From positions 46,067,870 through 46,131,869 of the forward strand of contig CATQJL010000001.1 of assembly GCA_958299035.1 (NCBI GenBank): a DNA stretch of 64,000 nucleotides, in the 5' to 3' direction. Positions 11,666-25,076 of the stretch are shown here, piece by piece. The notes under the pieces are model-generated. The model was not told the origin of the DNA. It saw only the letters and a program-made list of their open reading frames with translations, and made no database searches. Numbering within the stretch: position 1 is the first letter of the stretch; each line of letters begins with the position of its first letter. The position numbers and the translations under genes were made by a program. Source of the DNA: Cylicocyclus nassatus (lineage: Eukaryota; Nematoda; Chromadorea; Rhabditida; Strongylidae).

Positions 11666-14600
11666 CGTTCTTCCCGACGGGTTCCATTTATGTAGTGAAT
11701 GTACCGTGAATTTCCAGACAATGTCGCTGATCTGTAACTACGTGAAATGCCCTACCACACAGGCCTGTACGACCACGGTTAAGCCTAAAGGGCACTGTTG
11801 CAACATCTGCGGTAGGATGAATTTATCATTCATTCTTGAAAAATTTAAAATTAATTCTTTGAAGGTGGAGTGATGACTTTTGCCACGAACAAATTCACCA
11901 CCGACACCATTACGAATGCAATCCATGAAGTTGAAAAAGAGAATAATTTGGCTGGCTTTTTGAACTATTCCATAGACCGTATTGATGAAGAAGATGTTGT
12001 GCCACATTATCAGGTACTGGTCCACTTCTAGGCTTATATTCAGATTCAATTTCAGTTCAGGTTGCTGTATTTTCTGGAACAAAATACGATGACACCCTCA
12101 TGAAAGTATTTATCATGGAATTAAATGAAAAACTCAGTAATAGTAGAGGTATGATCCCTTTCAAATTTCTTTGCGAACTGCCACAATCTGTTTTTCTAGG
12201 AAATACAATGGACTACTTTAGTGCTAAGTATGACTGGAGCAGACTTGACCATTCGTACGCATTAGGTATGAATTTCTGTAGGTACTTTAATGGTAAATCA
12301 ACAGTCGTCGTTGTAATTGAAAAATTGTATCATTTAGATCGCTTAGCTATATTGCTTCTTCTTCTTTCAGGTTCAAAGATTGCTGGACTCATCACGTTTA
12401 TTATCCTTCTAATGGCCGCAGCTGTTCTGCTCTGGAGAAACACGCAAGAGAGAGAAAGGTAACAGTAAAGCAATGCGAAAATAACGAGACATTTTGAAAA
12501 GCTTTGTCGTTTGTCAGTACACAACACCTTTTTTCTTAAACGTGGTACCTATAAAAAACTCTAAAGCAGCTGCTCATACGAGCAAGTACAATCGAACAGC
12601 ACAATACGCTCATAATTTCTGCAAAATATACACGGTGTCAGCTGAATTTGACATTACTTTAGCGCTCGATATTTCGCTTCAGCGTGGACAAAAGCTGAGT
12701 TCAGTGGTACCATACGACTCAGCTCGACGATGCGCAGTTTTTGATATGTAGAGGTGCCTTTTTGGTCACGATATGTGCACAGCAGGTAGTCATATTTTGC
12801 GAAAGATTGCAATTTTCGCTTACGGTAGATTAGTCAGTGTTCAGTAACTAGGCACTCTAACAAGAGAAAGATATTTGGTCGAAGTGGCCTTTCCATACCA
12901 GATGTATACTATATTACACTATATTATAAAGTATTGAATGCTGATTTCAAATCTGCTTTCATTATCTGCAAAGCGCTTCTGGGAGCGGAGTTATGAAAAT
13001 TTCTTGATGCCAGAAATTGAAAGCGCCGTACAATAAAATTATTCAGAACCTCAGTCGGTGAGCTCAAATGGAGTCACAATTATAACCAAGGCTTTTAATG
13101 CAATGAATACTTCCAGTTTAATGAGTTGATATCAGTCATTACTCCGCATAAGCGCCGGAAAGATCTTTACACCTGTTTTCACCTTAGCCAAATCACTAAA
13201 TTTTTATCTCAAAAAATTCTCAGAACTTTCCTCTCAGAAGCGCTTTTTAGCTAAGAAAAGCCGATTTAGAATCAGCGCTCCATGCCCTATAAGAAGTGTA
13301 CATTTCATATGGATACGCCACTTCGACCAAGTATCCTTCCCTTCAAGTAATCTACCGTAAACAAAATGGCTTCCCATCCTAACCAAACACGCTCCCTACA
13401 TCACAAACTGTGCCTCGTCGAGCTGAATCGAACTGTCTAAATGAGTTCAGATTTTGTCCACTTTAAAGCGATTTTGCCAAGTGAAGGTAATGTCACCTAA
13501 CTCGGGACCGTCGCGCTTTTTTTGAAGAAATTATGACCTGATTGTATCTGCAATTTTGGTCTATGTGATTCAAGGAACTGGGAAGTACAAGGTTCCAGTT
13601 TTTTAACGAGCTTCAAGTATATTCTGAAGTGCGAAGAAAAACTTCAGAAAAGAAACTTGCTTACAGTCAAGAAGCATAGTTGTGACAGAAAGGCTCATGA
13701 GGCCTACGGCAGAGTTCACGCGATTTCATCGTCGCGATTCATCGCGACAAGACGAGTGTTAGCCTAAGGCATACCTCACGCGATTTAGACGCCGCGCGAT
13801 TTGGCACTGCAACGACTCTCCATAGCTGGTCGTAAACGTTCTTTGCTTGGGCCAGACTTGCTGCGTTTGTCACAATCTACGGAATCTACGCGCCCATGCA
13901 TCTGAGAGCCTCGCATGCAAAATCTCTAGACATCTGGCAAATCGCCAAGTCGCGAGAATGTGGCGATTTCGCGAAATCGCGAGAGGTATGCCTTAGGCCT
14001 TACGAGTTCATTCCATGCCGATCTTCTTGTATTTCGGTTGTGATAGTTAGTCACAATCAGTTGTGTTGGAAAACTATCACAACTGAAATGCAAGAAGATC
14101 GGCGGTATTGTTACAGTTGTCTTGTCGGATAAATCGCGACGATGAAATAGCGTTGATTGCTACCCGAGAATTTATTCAGCAGAAATGGAATCTTGTGTAG
14201 CAGAAAATGATTCGAATGTCGACTACAGAACGTGTTTCACGTGACCTTCTGCTGCAATATGCGATTAAAAGGTCTTCCATTACCTTACTTGGTTCACGAA
14301 AGCAACAGTGCTGTGGAACCGATACACTGTGCTCACCATAATGTTTCTGCAGTTGATGCGGTAGTTCGATTATCACTGCAACCTTTTGAGTATCTAGGTA
14401 ATGAGATTGACATTGATAAATCTGGTTCTGACATTGTCTAAATTCAAAAACACGACGAAAGTGTGAGTAATCGGCATTGTCTATCGGTATATTAGAATGT
14501 CTCATTTGTGATTTAGGCCTACATACTTCTTTTTCCCAATTGCCGTTCTTCGAAAAGAGTTACTACTCTCTTTTAGCCACTGTAACAAATGGATTCGTAA

Positions 14601-15162
14601 ATTTCTGCGTTCCGAATAAGAACGCTTGGAACACTATACTTCGGCCAAAACTTATACTGTGATAGCATCCAACAAGTGCGCTTTATCACTTTACTGTTTA
14701 AGGCTTCGCGCACTGCTCGTCATCAATGGTTCATCACCGCTTCGTGCTGTTTGGCATCACGGCAAAGAGGAGGCTGATGATGTAGTACAATTACTGAGTG
14801 TGGAGGAACTGAACAGCGAGGAGGTTAATCCTTGGTATTTCTTTCCTGGGTGCATTCGATTAGGACCAAGATAACTAGCAAACAAGGCGTGGGTCATATG
14901 GGAACTCTTTTTCTAATCAATATGAGTTGTATGAAGCAATAAAGTAAAAAGTGAACGTTGTCTGTTTTTTTCTTGTAAGTATATGTGTAAGAATAAGTAA
15001 AAGAATAAAAAATCCATGCGTTATTTTCAGGACGAGGAATACGCACCTTCACTCCCAGCACTAACACCGACTCCTGCAGTACTAGAGCCACAAACAAGTT
15101 CTTCGATGGGCAAGAATATTTCTGAAGGAGTTCCTGGTATCGAGCTCAACCTCTTCGACTAA
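11666..15162 (+). CDS. Amnionless homologue, 3' part (VWC module, TM helix, cytoplasmic tail)
   Basis: Amnionless is the membrane anchor of cubilin in the endocytic cubilin-amnionless receptor. Exons 11666-11811, 11865-12013, 12061-12148, 12200-12265, 12371-12458, 14703-14823 and 15031-15162 splice in phase to about 263 codons ending at TAA. The first carries a cysteine-rich VWC-type module ending KPKGHCCNICG, close to mammalian PxGxCCxxCG at the same place. A spacer of about 100 residues with VPHYQVAVF follows, then one membrane helix (AGLITFIILLMAAAVLLW) and an acidic tail. This order matches amnionless. The tail has no FxNPxF motif but contains DVVQLL, an acidic dileucine pattern. The first exon starts with one base of a split codon, so the N-terminal half must lie upstream and is not resolved. 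The 2.2-kb intron before 14703 is filled with MITEs; an extra exon in it cannot be excluded. Confidence 0.72.
12821..13359. repeat. Inverted-repeat element, family A, copy 3 (in amnionless intron)
   Basis: Outer ends TACGGTAGATTA and complement; inside these, TTTGGTCGAAGTGGCC pairs with GGCCACTTCGACCAA-like sequence at the right, then GCTGATTTCAAATCTGCTTT against GATTTAGAATCAGCG. About 539 bp, wholly within the intron 12459-14702. Confidence 0.65.
13690..14155. repeat. MITE, family B (host of a nested copy)
   Basis: Left end contains TTCACGCGATTTCATCGTCG and the right end ATAAATCGCGACGATGAAAT. Inside, AGTTGTGATAG-type blocks pair with each other. The interior matches the copy at 55573-55781, including ACAGTTGTCTTGTCG. 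The element is interrupted by a second family B element at 13758-14002. Confidence 0.6.
13758..14002. repeat. MITE, family B subtype, nested in the previous element
   Basis: Ends GCCTAAGGCATACCTCACGC and AGGTATGCCTTAGGCCTTAC, inverted relative to each other, about 245 bp. The same subtype occurs at 58083-58319. It is younger than the element it interrupts. Confidence 0.65.
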
Positions 15163-15248
15163 ACTTGTGTCGGACTTTTGTTATCACCGGTCATTGCATA
15201 GCATAAACATTACTTGGTCTGTAGTCATTACACATCCAGCCATGTTGC

Positions 15249-15254
15249 AATAAA
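15249..15254 (+). terminator. AATAAA poly(A) signal of the amnionless gene
   Basis: AATAAA lies 87 bases after the stop codon at 15160-15162, a reasonable 3' UTR length. Confidence 0.45.
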
Positions 15255-15291
15255 CTATATTGTCTATGGTGTAACTGATCGGAAAGTGATT

Positions 15292-15498
15292 GTTAGGCTT
15301 TGGCCATACTTTACCCGTGTTACTCGTGTTACCGGTGTTGGTGTTAGTCGTGCTACTCGTGTTGCTGATGTTACCACTTTTACTGCTGCTGAGTAGTGAA
15401 ATAATCAAATACAGTCTCATTCTGAAAGGCAATCTCATTGACGGTGAGTAACACGAACAACACCGGTAACACGAGTAAAGTATGGCTGAAGCCTAACT
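15292..15498. repeat. Inverted repeat built on a GTGTTACTCGTGTTACCG-like tandem
   Basis: TTAGGCTTTGGCCATACTTT with following GTGTTACTCGTGTTACCGG is mirrored at the right by GGTAACACGAGTAAAGTATG and GAAGCCTAAC. The central part is a degenerate 9-15 bp tandem. About 207 bp. Confidence 0.6.
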
Positions 15499-15627
15499 CA
15501 TGTAATTGCAGTAGACCCAGATAGTCAGTCGAGCATTTAAAAAAAACAGAGATAGGCATTTGATAGAATAGGAAGGAAGACGATGGTATGGTAAACCTAT
15601 TTGCCCTTCTGTATTATATTATGTTTG

Positions 15628-15838
15628 CTAAAAATATATGAAAAGGACATGGTCAGTGCTATCTAGCAAATCGACAGAAATCGCTGTTTGTAGATCGTAT
15701 AAGCCCAGGTCTGCAACAAGTTGCAAAAGAGTAAAGGTGATGCTCTGTCCATCGGGTTTCGAGACTACTTCTTGCTCAGTTCCGCAGTTCTTGCTCCTTT
15801 GACTCAATTGTGTTCGCAGCCATCTCCTACAAAGACAA
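15628..15838 (-). CDS. Possible last exon of an unidentified minus-strand gene
   Basis: On the minus strand a TTTTGTCTTTGTAG acceptor is followed by about 70 open codons to TAG. The end reads TLLQLVADLGLYDLQTAISV and onward, which looks like folded protein rather than random translation. No upstream exon was found in the next kilobase of that strand, and I do not recognise the sequence. It could be a chance frame. Confidence 0.25.
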
Positions 15839-18800
15839 AATATCTTACCACTTAAGAGGTGATTTAGTGTCGAATGATTCATCAGCAAATATTTTCACAT
15901 TGAGAGACTGTGTTCAATGTTTTTAGATCTTGCTCATATAGAGAATTCCCAAGAACTTCGCTTCAATATACTGCAGCTGAGCTGAGCTTGCGGGCTTCAA
16001 AAACCATATCATAGAACCAAAAGTCTATAGTCAAAGCTGAAATAATCCAGCATCTTGACAAATCACAGTGTAAGATTCTTTCTTCTATACAGCGGTCGCG
16101 AAGCCTTGGAATAAAGAAAGGTTGCCAAAGGTTTGCGCTCAAAATATTCTATCAAATGTTCAACGAAAAGGAGTGTTAGTTTACACTTTTCACATTCTTT
16201 ATGCTATGAACAAAATTGCGCTTTGATGTGTTTTGACGTGGACATGACTGGGAAGATTAAATGACTTCTAAACTTTTTGTGACCACAATCACCTGATAGG
16301 ACAATCTGTGTTTCACTAACTTAAGTCTTGATATTGTATAAAGAGTAACCTTAAGTTATTCGCTCATTTTGGAAAAAAGCCATAAAGTAAAGTGGACTGC
16401 TGCAAAGGTTTTGGATAGAATCCCTCTGTTTTCATTGAGGAAACACTTTTTCCGTGTTCATAAAACGTCGTGAGGCATCAAAGTATCTAGGTATCTATTT
16501 CAAAACAAATACACAGACAGGTCGCAGCAAAACTACTTCAGCTTGCTGCAGGTATACTTAGAGGTCGGTGAAATGTTTTCCTGTTACTTCCTTGCGTTCG
16601 GCTTTCATGATTTGCCTGGATTTCGGCTGGCGATTGGGCGAAGGGGCGAGCGGCCGTGCAATCCATCAAACATTTGTGTGCACCTTAACATTGCAGGGGC
16701 GTGCGCCGGAATTTCTGACCAATCACACGCAGACCGTGCGCACAAACACAGCCGGCACGTTATCAGCTGATTTATGCGAATTCTTTGAGGTCAGAAGAGC
16801 TGACAAACATATAGCTAAACAATCCCTTCAGACCATGCAACTGACCTTCGAACCATTGCAGAACAAAAGACTTTCCTGCTGAGTTTGTTGGATTTTCTTT
16901 TTTGGAAAAATGGATAGGAAGGACGGTTTGAATTTGGCCAAAAAAGTTGCAATTGTCTTTGGTGCCCCCTTGAATTGCTAAAGAATCACCGTAGCGGAAA
17001 AAAACATTTGGGAAGTCAAAAGCTTTTGGAAGGCTAGCCATATAAGGAGATTCTTGTCTTCTATTATTGATAGAATTTTTGCTTGATATTTGATATTTGA
17101 TGATAGTTGGGGTGTAAAACTCCCCCCCCCCCCTCCCACTTACAAATAACCTTTGCCAAAAACAGCTATTTAAACACTATAGAGTTGCGTACTTACATAT
17201 TAAAACGGAACTACCAACTTAAAGTGCCTACCCCAGCCAAAATGACAAAATAGATCGTTTTAGTCTTTTAAGGATCTTAGAGCAGCTTGAGAACCACTGA
17301 AATTGCTTAAGCATACTTTTAGAAGAATGAAGGACATGACTGTCTTATGATCTCACAGCAACGATGGACAAAAGGGATATTATCACTAAAAAGTTCCACT
17401 GCTACCTAACTGATGCTTGTCAAGGGATAAATTTCTTTTAAACGTCGTTACAATTGTCATAATTTCTTCCATTTCCCAGTTCACAGAATATATAAGTTGT
17501 TTTCCAGATCTATCAGACTACTTGTGGAGTAACTCTGAACCAATGTTCTAGAAGCTGTTTTCTGAAACTGAAAAGATTTTCAATGAGTTTGCAATTATTT
17601 TTCTAACGTGACCAGCTTTCTGCTAGTTAGAAATACATTCAGAGATTTCCTTCTCAGTTTAGATATTTGAAGCTTTGTACTTCGGTCAAAGACTCGCAGC
17701 TTCTCATGTTTTTGAATGAGCTTTTTTTCAAATGAAAAACGTTAGAGAGGAATGGAGTAAAAAATGCCACCCATTGACTGCTTCCATGGCAGAGCTCTTG
17801 ATCCTCTTCAGTCATCGAGAATTGTAAAGTAAAGCTGATGTTGGAGAGCTAGATTAGTTACGAAAAATAATACCGATCTGAGGCTTTGAGCCCAGCTTTA
17901 TCGGAATATTTATCATTTTATCATCTCCTATAAAACTGTTGATATACAAAAAATAAAATTATATACTAGAATAGTCTGCCGATAATATCATTGCTATAGG
18001 TCGCATCCCTTTTTCTATCGTCATAGGACTAGATTTCACCACCTCTATTATCATAATGCAATCCGACACGCAAAAAATCCGCAAATCGTACAAGTAATGC
18101 CCTCGTGTGTTTTCGAAAGGATATTCTTAGCAGGCAACAGGTTCTCAAATAATCACGTCAGCTGTCATCTGGCGACCTCGGAGTTGTCGCAAACCGCTGT
18201 CCATCCTCAGCAGCAGCCGACGAAATATCCGAACGGTGACAACAGCAGTCACGTGTGTCGATGGACATCTCGAAAACAGTCCTGCCATGACGAATTTCAC
18301 AAATTTTTCGGTTCGAGGAAAAAAGACAAAAAATCTCTCCAATAAAAATAGACTGGAAGCTTCTCGTAAACGTCAGATCAACTCCAAAAGTAGTTTGTTT
18401 GCTCAGTTAAAAAAATCTTCTTGAGGTTGAGGCCCTGCGAAGATTATTATCAACTTCTCTCTTATTAAAATCACTTTACTGCGAAACGGGGAGGTCTGTC
18501 TAATGTGTGCAATTGCGCGTAATTGTACAATGCCGTAAAAAACACAATCCCTTTGAACGCGGGACTCAGCCCAATAAACTTTTTTTTGTTTTCCTTTGCT
18601 GTACTTTTTTCTGTTCAGACACATCAGAGGTCACATCAATTTTCTTGGGCGCAGATCTGGAATATCACTAAGTAGATCCCAGTTCTATGCGTGCATGTTG
18701 TCCAATCGCACATAAGTGATTATACCACGATCTTGCATGATCTATACAGTTCTTTTTTGTTCAAGGAACACTCAAGCACATTGCGTACGATTTACTCGTT

Positions 18801-21800
18801 CTCCATTGTGCAAAAAATTGTAAAGATATAGAGCCCGTAGCTCCTGGCTCTTTCTCGTCAAATCCTCAGCCCTCTTGTCAGTTTAGCAGATGCCAGCAGA
18901 GAGAGTACGGACTTCGAAAACAATGATTTCACGGACATCGCAACTGTCTCGTCCGCAAAGTTTTGTCCGAATCAAAGTTCTTAAAAAATAGCTGGCTCTC
19001 GGAGTCAACCAATTTTTTTGTTGATGTCATAAAGGTGGAAGAGAGGATTCTGAAAAATTTCCTCGTTGGAAAAACTTGAAGCACCTAAGATCAAACTCCT
19101 CTAAGCTTTGTGAATGCAACTCAATTTTCCATCATAACGGATATGGGTACGTGAGATTTTGTGTTACACTCTGACAGGTGGAAGAGACACATCAGCAGAA
19201 TTACTGCATCGTCCAACTCTTGTGAACATCGCTCTTTTTCGACATCACTTGACGCACACATGCAAATTCATGCCACCCGCTTTACAACGTTTGTTTTCGA
19301 AAACAAAAGGTTTTGTCGAAAATTGAAGGTGAAGTATTGAAACACGCTCTTTGAGGGTGAAAGAGTTGAAAAAGAATGTCGACAATAGAAAAAACCAAAT
19401 TCGTTTGGTGTATTTTTTTAGAGCAACATTACATCCAGCAAATTCAGCGCTTGTAGTGCCCTGCGGAGAAGACAACATTTGCGCGAAAACAAATGCCCAT
19501 GTCGACTTGCTTGAGACTTGCGCTTGAAAATGGCCATAGAGCGCACACTGCGATTGTTCACGCGAAAAAGCTGTCGGCAACGCAGGAACTCTATACTAAA
19601 CATCAAATTGCTGTCCATTTCCTAATATCTCGTGTGTATTGCAAAATAGGCTCGGCAATTCACGATTTGTTTGCTTGCGAGTTGAACAATGTAAAGAATT
19701 GTTTTTGTTTTTGATTTCTCGCCCAAAGACTTAAGCCGAAATAATCGTACCTTTTGATTCAACGGGATTAGCGGCTGGAAGGCGAGGCTTTGAGGCCTAA
19801 TCAAGGCTAGAGAATCACCAGAGAGCACGCTTGCAACAGAGTCGCAGACTGCGTTGCGGGCGCGAGCGGTCTCTTCCAGCCGCCAATCCCTTTGATCAAA
19901 GAAACTTTGTTCCATAAACGGTTCTTGCCAGACGATCACAAAAGTCGTGAATTACCGTGCGCGGTGTGAAATTGCACATAACAAGTTACAAATTGACCCC
20001 TACAAATTGGGAAAATCTCGAAGGGAATTGCTATATAGTTGATAAATTGAGATAAGCTGTAACTGATATTTCTGCAGTAGAAAGTCCACGGCGAACTTTT
20101 CGTGCAACATCTGACACCTTGCACTGAATATTTTGTATCCAGTTAAGTACAAACAAACACATGAGATTATTTCTGTCACATCTGTGAAGTAAAACTATCT
20201 ATCAACAACTAGCAAGATGTATGAGAGACTTATCGTTCAAAAGTGAATGTGATGGTTTGCGAATTATAATTTAAAAACTTACTTAGTTCAGAATTATGAA
20301 GTCAAATGCGTCCTAGATTGTGTTTTGATGAAGAACCGAAAAAAAATCTTGCAAAAATGTTGGGCTACCGGAAGCAAAGTTTTCCATATATTTTCATTCA
20401 TTTTCAAGCTCTCTTCCGCTTTCCAATTTCAAACGGACCAATCAGCGCCTTTGAGAACGTTAGAGCGAGAGTTGAAGTTGCATTATTTTGAAAGCTGTCG
20501 TCTTGAAAAATCTCCAAAATCATTCTAATTATCTAGAGGCAAAAACAACCCACCTGCACAATTTGGAAATCATGTACCCATTCCAAGGGGGAGGTGCCTT
20601 CTCTCGCTCCTCCCTCAGTTATTCGTATGCACATAAGTCACCCACATACCCAGAATTGCCCCAACACTCCCACAAAGAATGGATTGAAATTTATGACACT
20701 GACTTCTTTGAGAGGACCTTAGAATTTTCGTTTTCTGTGTAGACGCCTGTAAACTTTTTTGAAATCAGATAAAAGAACTTTTGACACAGTTATAGATTAG
20801 TTAAGATTTAGATAACTTCCGACTTGTCGATGGATGCATTACACAATCTCTTGATTAATTGCCCTTTGCCCCCATTTCTTTCGTCCTAGGGTGCATAAAA
20901 AAGCAACAGAAGCTCTCGTCAGACAGGGTGGACGTTACAGTGAATCAAGAACCAAAACAATCACAAAGTAACAAGGAAGCTAGAAGCTAGGTTAAGTATG
21001 AGTCTGAGGGGTTAGGACAGATACAACAACAATGTACGCAAACGCAAAGAAAGTATAGTTGGATAATGGGACTGTGCTTTTTGAAATTATCAAAGGTAGC
21101 AAGAGGTTTCCTTTGTTTCAGTGCACTTCCAAGTTCAATGTACGCCTTTACAATGATTCCGAATGCCATTGCTTCATTCCGATTGCGAAAAGTCTTGGAA
21201 TGTGCTGGGCAACTGTTGCCGTGAACTAATGCTGACAGAGCTGAGCGATACATTAAGTGGATCGAGTTATGGACCGGCTTGATGGAAGAGCTTAGCCATG
21301 TTGAAAAGTTAGCCATTTGCTGGAAAATTTTGAAGATTGTCATGGCGCCCTTGCGGTGTTAACAAAATTTGGGCAAAAGAAGATACCGTAACATAGCAAT
21401 GTCGTCGATTTGCTTGTGACATGCGAGTGAAAAATGGCCAAAGAGCGGTTTACGCACAAATGTTGCCAGAATCGCAAGAACAAAGACTCATACCAAGCTA
21501 TTGAGCACTAATGTTGACGTTATTGACGTTACCGTAATCCAGGTAAGCAAAGAGATATTAAGATCTACTATATACGATTTGATTCACTTTCATTCTTTTT
21601 CCTTATGCACTTGGACTGCTTTCTGTGCCACCGTTGTCGTAGAGCGAGATCTTGATTTGATGCTGCCGCCTTCTCAGAACGCAAACGTTACAGCCGATGC
21701 ACGTGTTGGCTAGAGAAGATCGAGCTCATAACTAGATCATCTTCTTTCGAATCATTTCTCTTCCAAGTGCTAAACACCCCGTTCAACGGCGCTTTCAACC

Positions 21801-24800
21801 TCTAGACCACCAAGGTGATAACCAGACCGGTACATGTACCTAGCAGCCAAGTCTACGCGCGACAATTCTATGTAAACATCAGAATTTTTCGTAAATATCA
21901 GCCGACCCAGTGCTGAAATCTGGCAGCACATCTGTCGAGTAGCTCAACTCGATGGCTAAAAATCATAGCACGGCATGTCGCCGAGGCTGAGCTGAGGCTG
22001 AGGTAGACACGACGGCGAAGTTCGTGAGTACTGACGGATTGACGTGTGTTGTGAAGAGTTGTTTCTCCGCGGCTGCGAACACACGATGACCGCCGGATGC
22101 GGGTACTGTGAAAATAACAACAATTCATCGATTGACGCTTTTCAAGCATTAAGAATTTGAGCCTGGATTGTACAACGCATTTTCCATTGATAAAGGCATC
22201 TAAATTTATCATATTACACAACGGGTAGTTCCTGAACAAAAGATCAGGCAGGAGAGAATACATCATATATGGGGTAGAAACTTAGGTACACTCTCGCACA
22301 CGTACAACGGAGCTCAAACTTGCTTTTCAGTCAATTCAATGCGGCAAATCGTTCAGGATGAGTAGGCTGCAAGCAACTTGTTCACAAGTCCGCAAAGCGT
22401 CCTCGCATTCCTCCACTTGGTCTCAGAGTGAATGATATAGAGGAGACAGTATCTTAGTTTGGGATGTTGTAAAACGCTGCGCGCTTCATGGCTCTATTTC
22501 TGGTAAACAGTGAGCATAGTATTCATGAAACATGCAGTTGGAGAACTTTACACTTGCCTGCAGGCTCAAAAAGGGGTGCAAAAATCGAAAAAAAAAACCG
22601 TGAAAAGTGGCAGTTCCTGGCAAACATACACACGCTTGAGATACCGCGGGTATTAGGTTCTTCCAAAAGTAAACTACTGTTATTAAATAAGTCAGGCTAT
22701 TTTTGTTTTCCGGATAGACTTGACTACCAAAGATCTACCTAATTCGTAATCCAGGTAAATTTTGGAGTCAAGATTGAAAAAAATATTATAAAAAAAAACA
22801 TTATAACCTGGATGGATGTTTGCGAAAAGAAAGACCCTCGGAACTCCTACTTGGTCGTTATACATCAGACAAGCAGTACTGAAAAATGCTTTCATTGGAT
22901 GTTTTTCATGTATTCTGGCGAGAATAGAAGATAGTCCAAAGTGGCAAACTCCATCCTCAAACCTGACAAAGAGTGACATTTTTGCATTTTCCGGCTATTT
23001 TATTTCTTGATTTTGAGACCCGAAAAAATCCAATAAATATATTTTTGGATACTGCCATGTGTATACTGTACAAGGACCAAATTGAAGGGCCGTAGAAAGT
23101 TCCTGGAAGGAGATCCGATTCTAAGAAAAGTCAAACAAAATGGGCATTTACAAATTTCTATTTTTGCCTTCAAATTTATCCGGCCTACGGCTTTGGCGGA
23201 ACTTTCGGAACATTTTGTAGAGCTTACTTCGCCCTATTGAATAGTACCTTAACTCTGCCAGGAAAACAAGCAGCTTGATTTATTTAGAAAAGGAGTTCAT
23301 CTTTGGGACAACCTAATATGTCCGGCTATGAATGACTCATTATAGATACACTCGTTTTTGCCGAACCAGTCTCCTCTAATAGGGCTATTTTCTTGATTTT
23401 AGGATAAAGGATGGTATTATCAAAAAAAAAGCTCTTTTCACTACATATATGGACTGCTGTGGTACTCTGTCCTTTCTGAAGTTTCTTTGGAAATGATGTC
23501 CTCTTAACGTTACCTTTACCCCACTAACGATTTCACGAGTGGTGCGATTACACATGTGACCGGCAAATGAGTTCGTATCTAACATTTCCAAGAAATGAGT
23601 GATGCGCTTGATAATATGCATCCTTGGGTTATTTGTAAAAAAAAGAAGAAACTGTGCAATATTTGACCTAGCTAATAACTGCACTAGATTTATTGGCAGC
23701 ATCTATTCAAATGTGTAAACTACTGTGAACTGTGAACCTATTTGATCAGTAAGCGACCTAAAATAGGTACCACCGCGTGACAGAGCGTGACCATTTCTAC
23801 TAACCATTACTAATAACATATTATGCAGCATATTATGCACCGGTGTTGAGCATTTAGAGGATGTACTAAAAGCACGAAAAAAGAGCATAACTCGAATGCG
23901 CGGAGATGTTGTTAGAATAGTATGAGAAATCAGCTTGACCTCACGCTAGGCGAGCGATTGTAATTCTCGAGTCGTTCTAGCGCGGAATCACCTCGACTCC
24001 CCGAGTGGAAAGATTGACCAGTACTCTAAACAATTTGAGTCTTAGTTTACATGAGCAAATAGGTTTTGAAATCAGTAACTTACTATAAAAGTGAACTTTC
24101 TGCCCTAAAGAAAGCCGAAGATCAAATCGTGTACATGATGTACGCGGGTGAAACTGCCGCCGAACTTTAGTTAAAAACACCGCTTCGGAGATTCAAAAGT
24201 ACTGTAGCAATACACTCTACAGTAATAGCGGTGCAAATTTATGGAATTCTTGTTTGGTGACTTAACCTTCCACAAACATCCTGAAGTGGAAAGGATGAAA
24301 GATTTTGAGCTTTCTTTATATTAAGGCAAAACTTATTCAAAAAAATCTGTCCATGAAGACAAACTGTTTGTCTACAGCTTTCTTAATTGATTTATAGGAT
24401 AGTCAACCGAATTTCATTATTACAATGTTGGATTACGTCAAACAATCAATCTAGTTTGCTCAAAAACATAGGTCAAACCTAAACAGGACTCAGACCTTCA
24501 AAGAAATTTACTGCCATTGTAGAAACTTTCGAAGACTTTTTTCAAGCGGAAGATCATCTGAGATCTAAGAATAAGGAGTATTCCAGGAACTCAAGGAGGT
24601 ATGGGCTCATTTCTTGGGGTTTTTCATTCATGAAAATGCACTCTGCCACCAGAGAGAGTGTATTACAGATTGAGAAGGGGCGATGAGCAGAGCACAGCAG
24701 CACCCACGGATGCGGCCGGCCAACAGCCCCGCCTCTGTGGATCGCCCACATCTCACAGCCTCCGGCTAGCCAAGCGGTTAAAACTACTCGACCGGCCAGT

Positions 24801-25072
24801 CATTTACCTTTACTCAACTCGAGGGAGCGGTCAAAGTTTCCTGGTTACCTTCTGGTGTACTGTAGCCTTTGCTACCGTATTCTGTATTCATCTCGTGAAG
24901 TTCACGCCTTATGCGACCTAAGGATACTTCCGTCATAGTTATTCGCCAATGTGTATCTTCATTCACTTACCTATGATTCTTATGGCAATACCGTTCCACT
25001 ACCGTAACCGCGATACTCATACCAAAGCATCTACACTTTGTTATAGCACCAGTATCACTTATTACTGTTTAC
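15839..25072. other. Gene-poor stretch of about 9 kb
   Basis: No gene could be supported. Contents: a C-run at about 17121-17135; an inverted repeat at 19756-19907; related blocks at about 19495-19545 and 21410-21460 (around TGGCCA-AGAGCG); a weak exon-like pair at 21501-21542 (donor gtaagc) and about 21650-21713 ending RDLDLMLPPSQNANV and a stop; open frames at 21898-22266 (-) without borders; and blocks at about 22680-22720 and 23207-23275 resembling blocks at 58842-58990. The last 500 bases should contain the promoter of the myosin gene, but I see no motif I can name with confidence. Confidence 0.45.
19756..19907. repeat. Small MITE-like inverted repeat
   Basis: TTGATTCAACGGGATTAGCG with GCTGGAAG at the left is mirrored by CTTCCAGCCGCCAATCCCTT and TGATCAAAG at the right. 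About 150 bp. A related fragment (ATTGGCGGCTCGGAGAAGG) occurs near 55410. Confidence 0.65.
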
Positions 25073-25074
25073 AG
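25073..25074 (+). promoter_or_regulatory. Probable trans-splice acceptor of the myosin mRNA
   Basis: TTACTGTTTACAG ends two bases before the ATG at 25077. An acceptor this close to the start codon is typical for spliced-leader addition in nematodes. A cis-spliced 5' UTR exon is the alternative. Confidence 0.55.
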
Positions 25075-25076
25075 CC

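Noticed and set aside
21898..22266. 122-codon minus-strand frame
   Set aside because: The region is locally GC-rich, which lengthens frames by chance; no acceptor or donor fits and no homology is evident.
24768..24850. tRNA-like A-box phrase (CTAGCCAAGCGGTTAAA)
   Set aside because: No matching B-box (GGTTCGANTCC) and no pairing acceptor stem; not a tRNA gene. At most a chance match or SINE relic.
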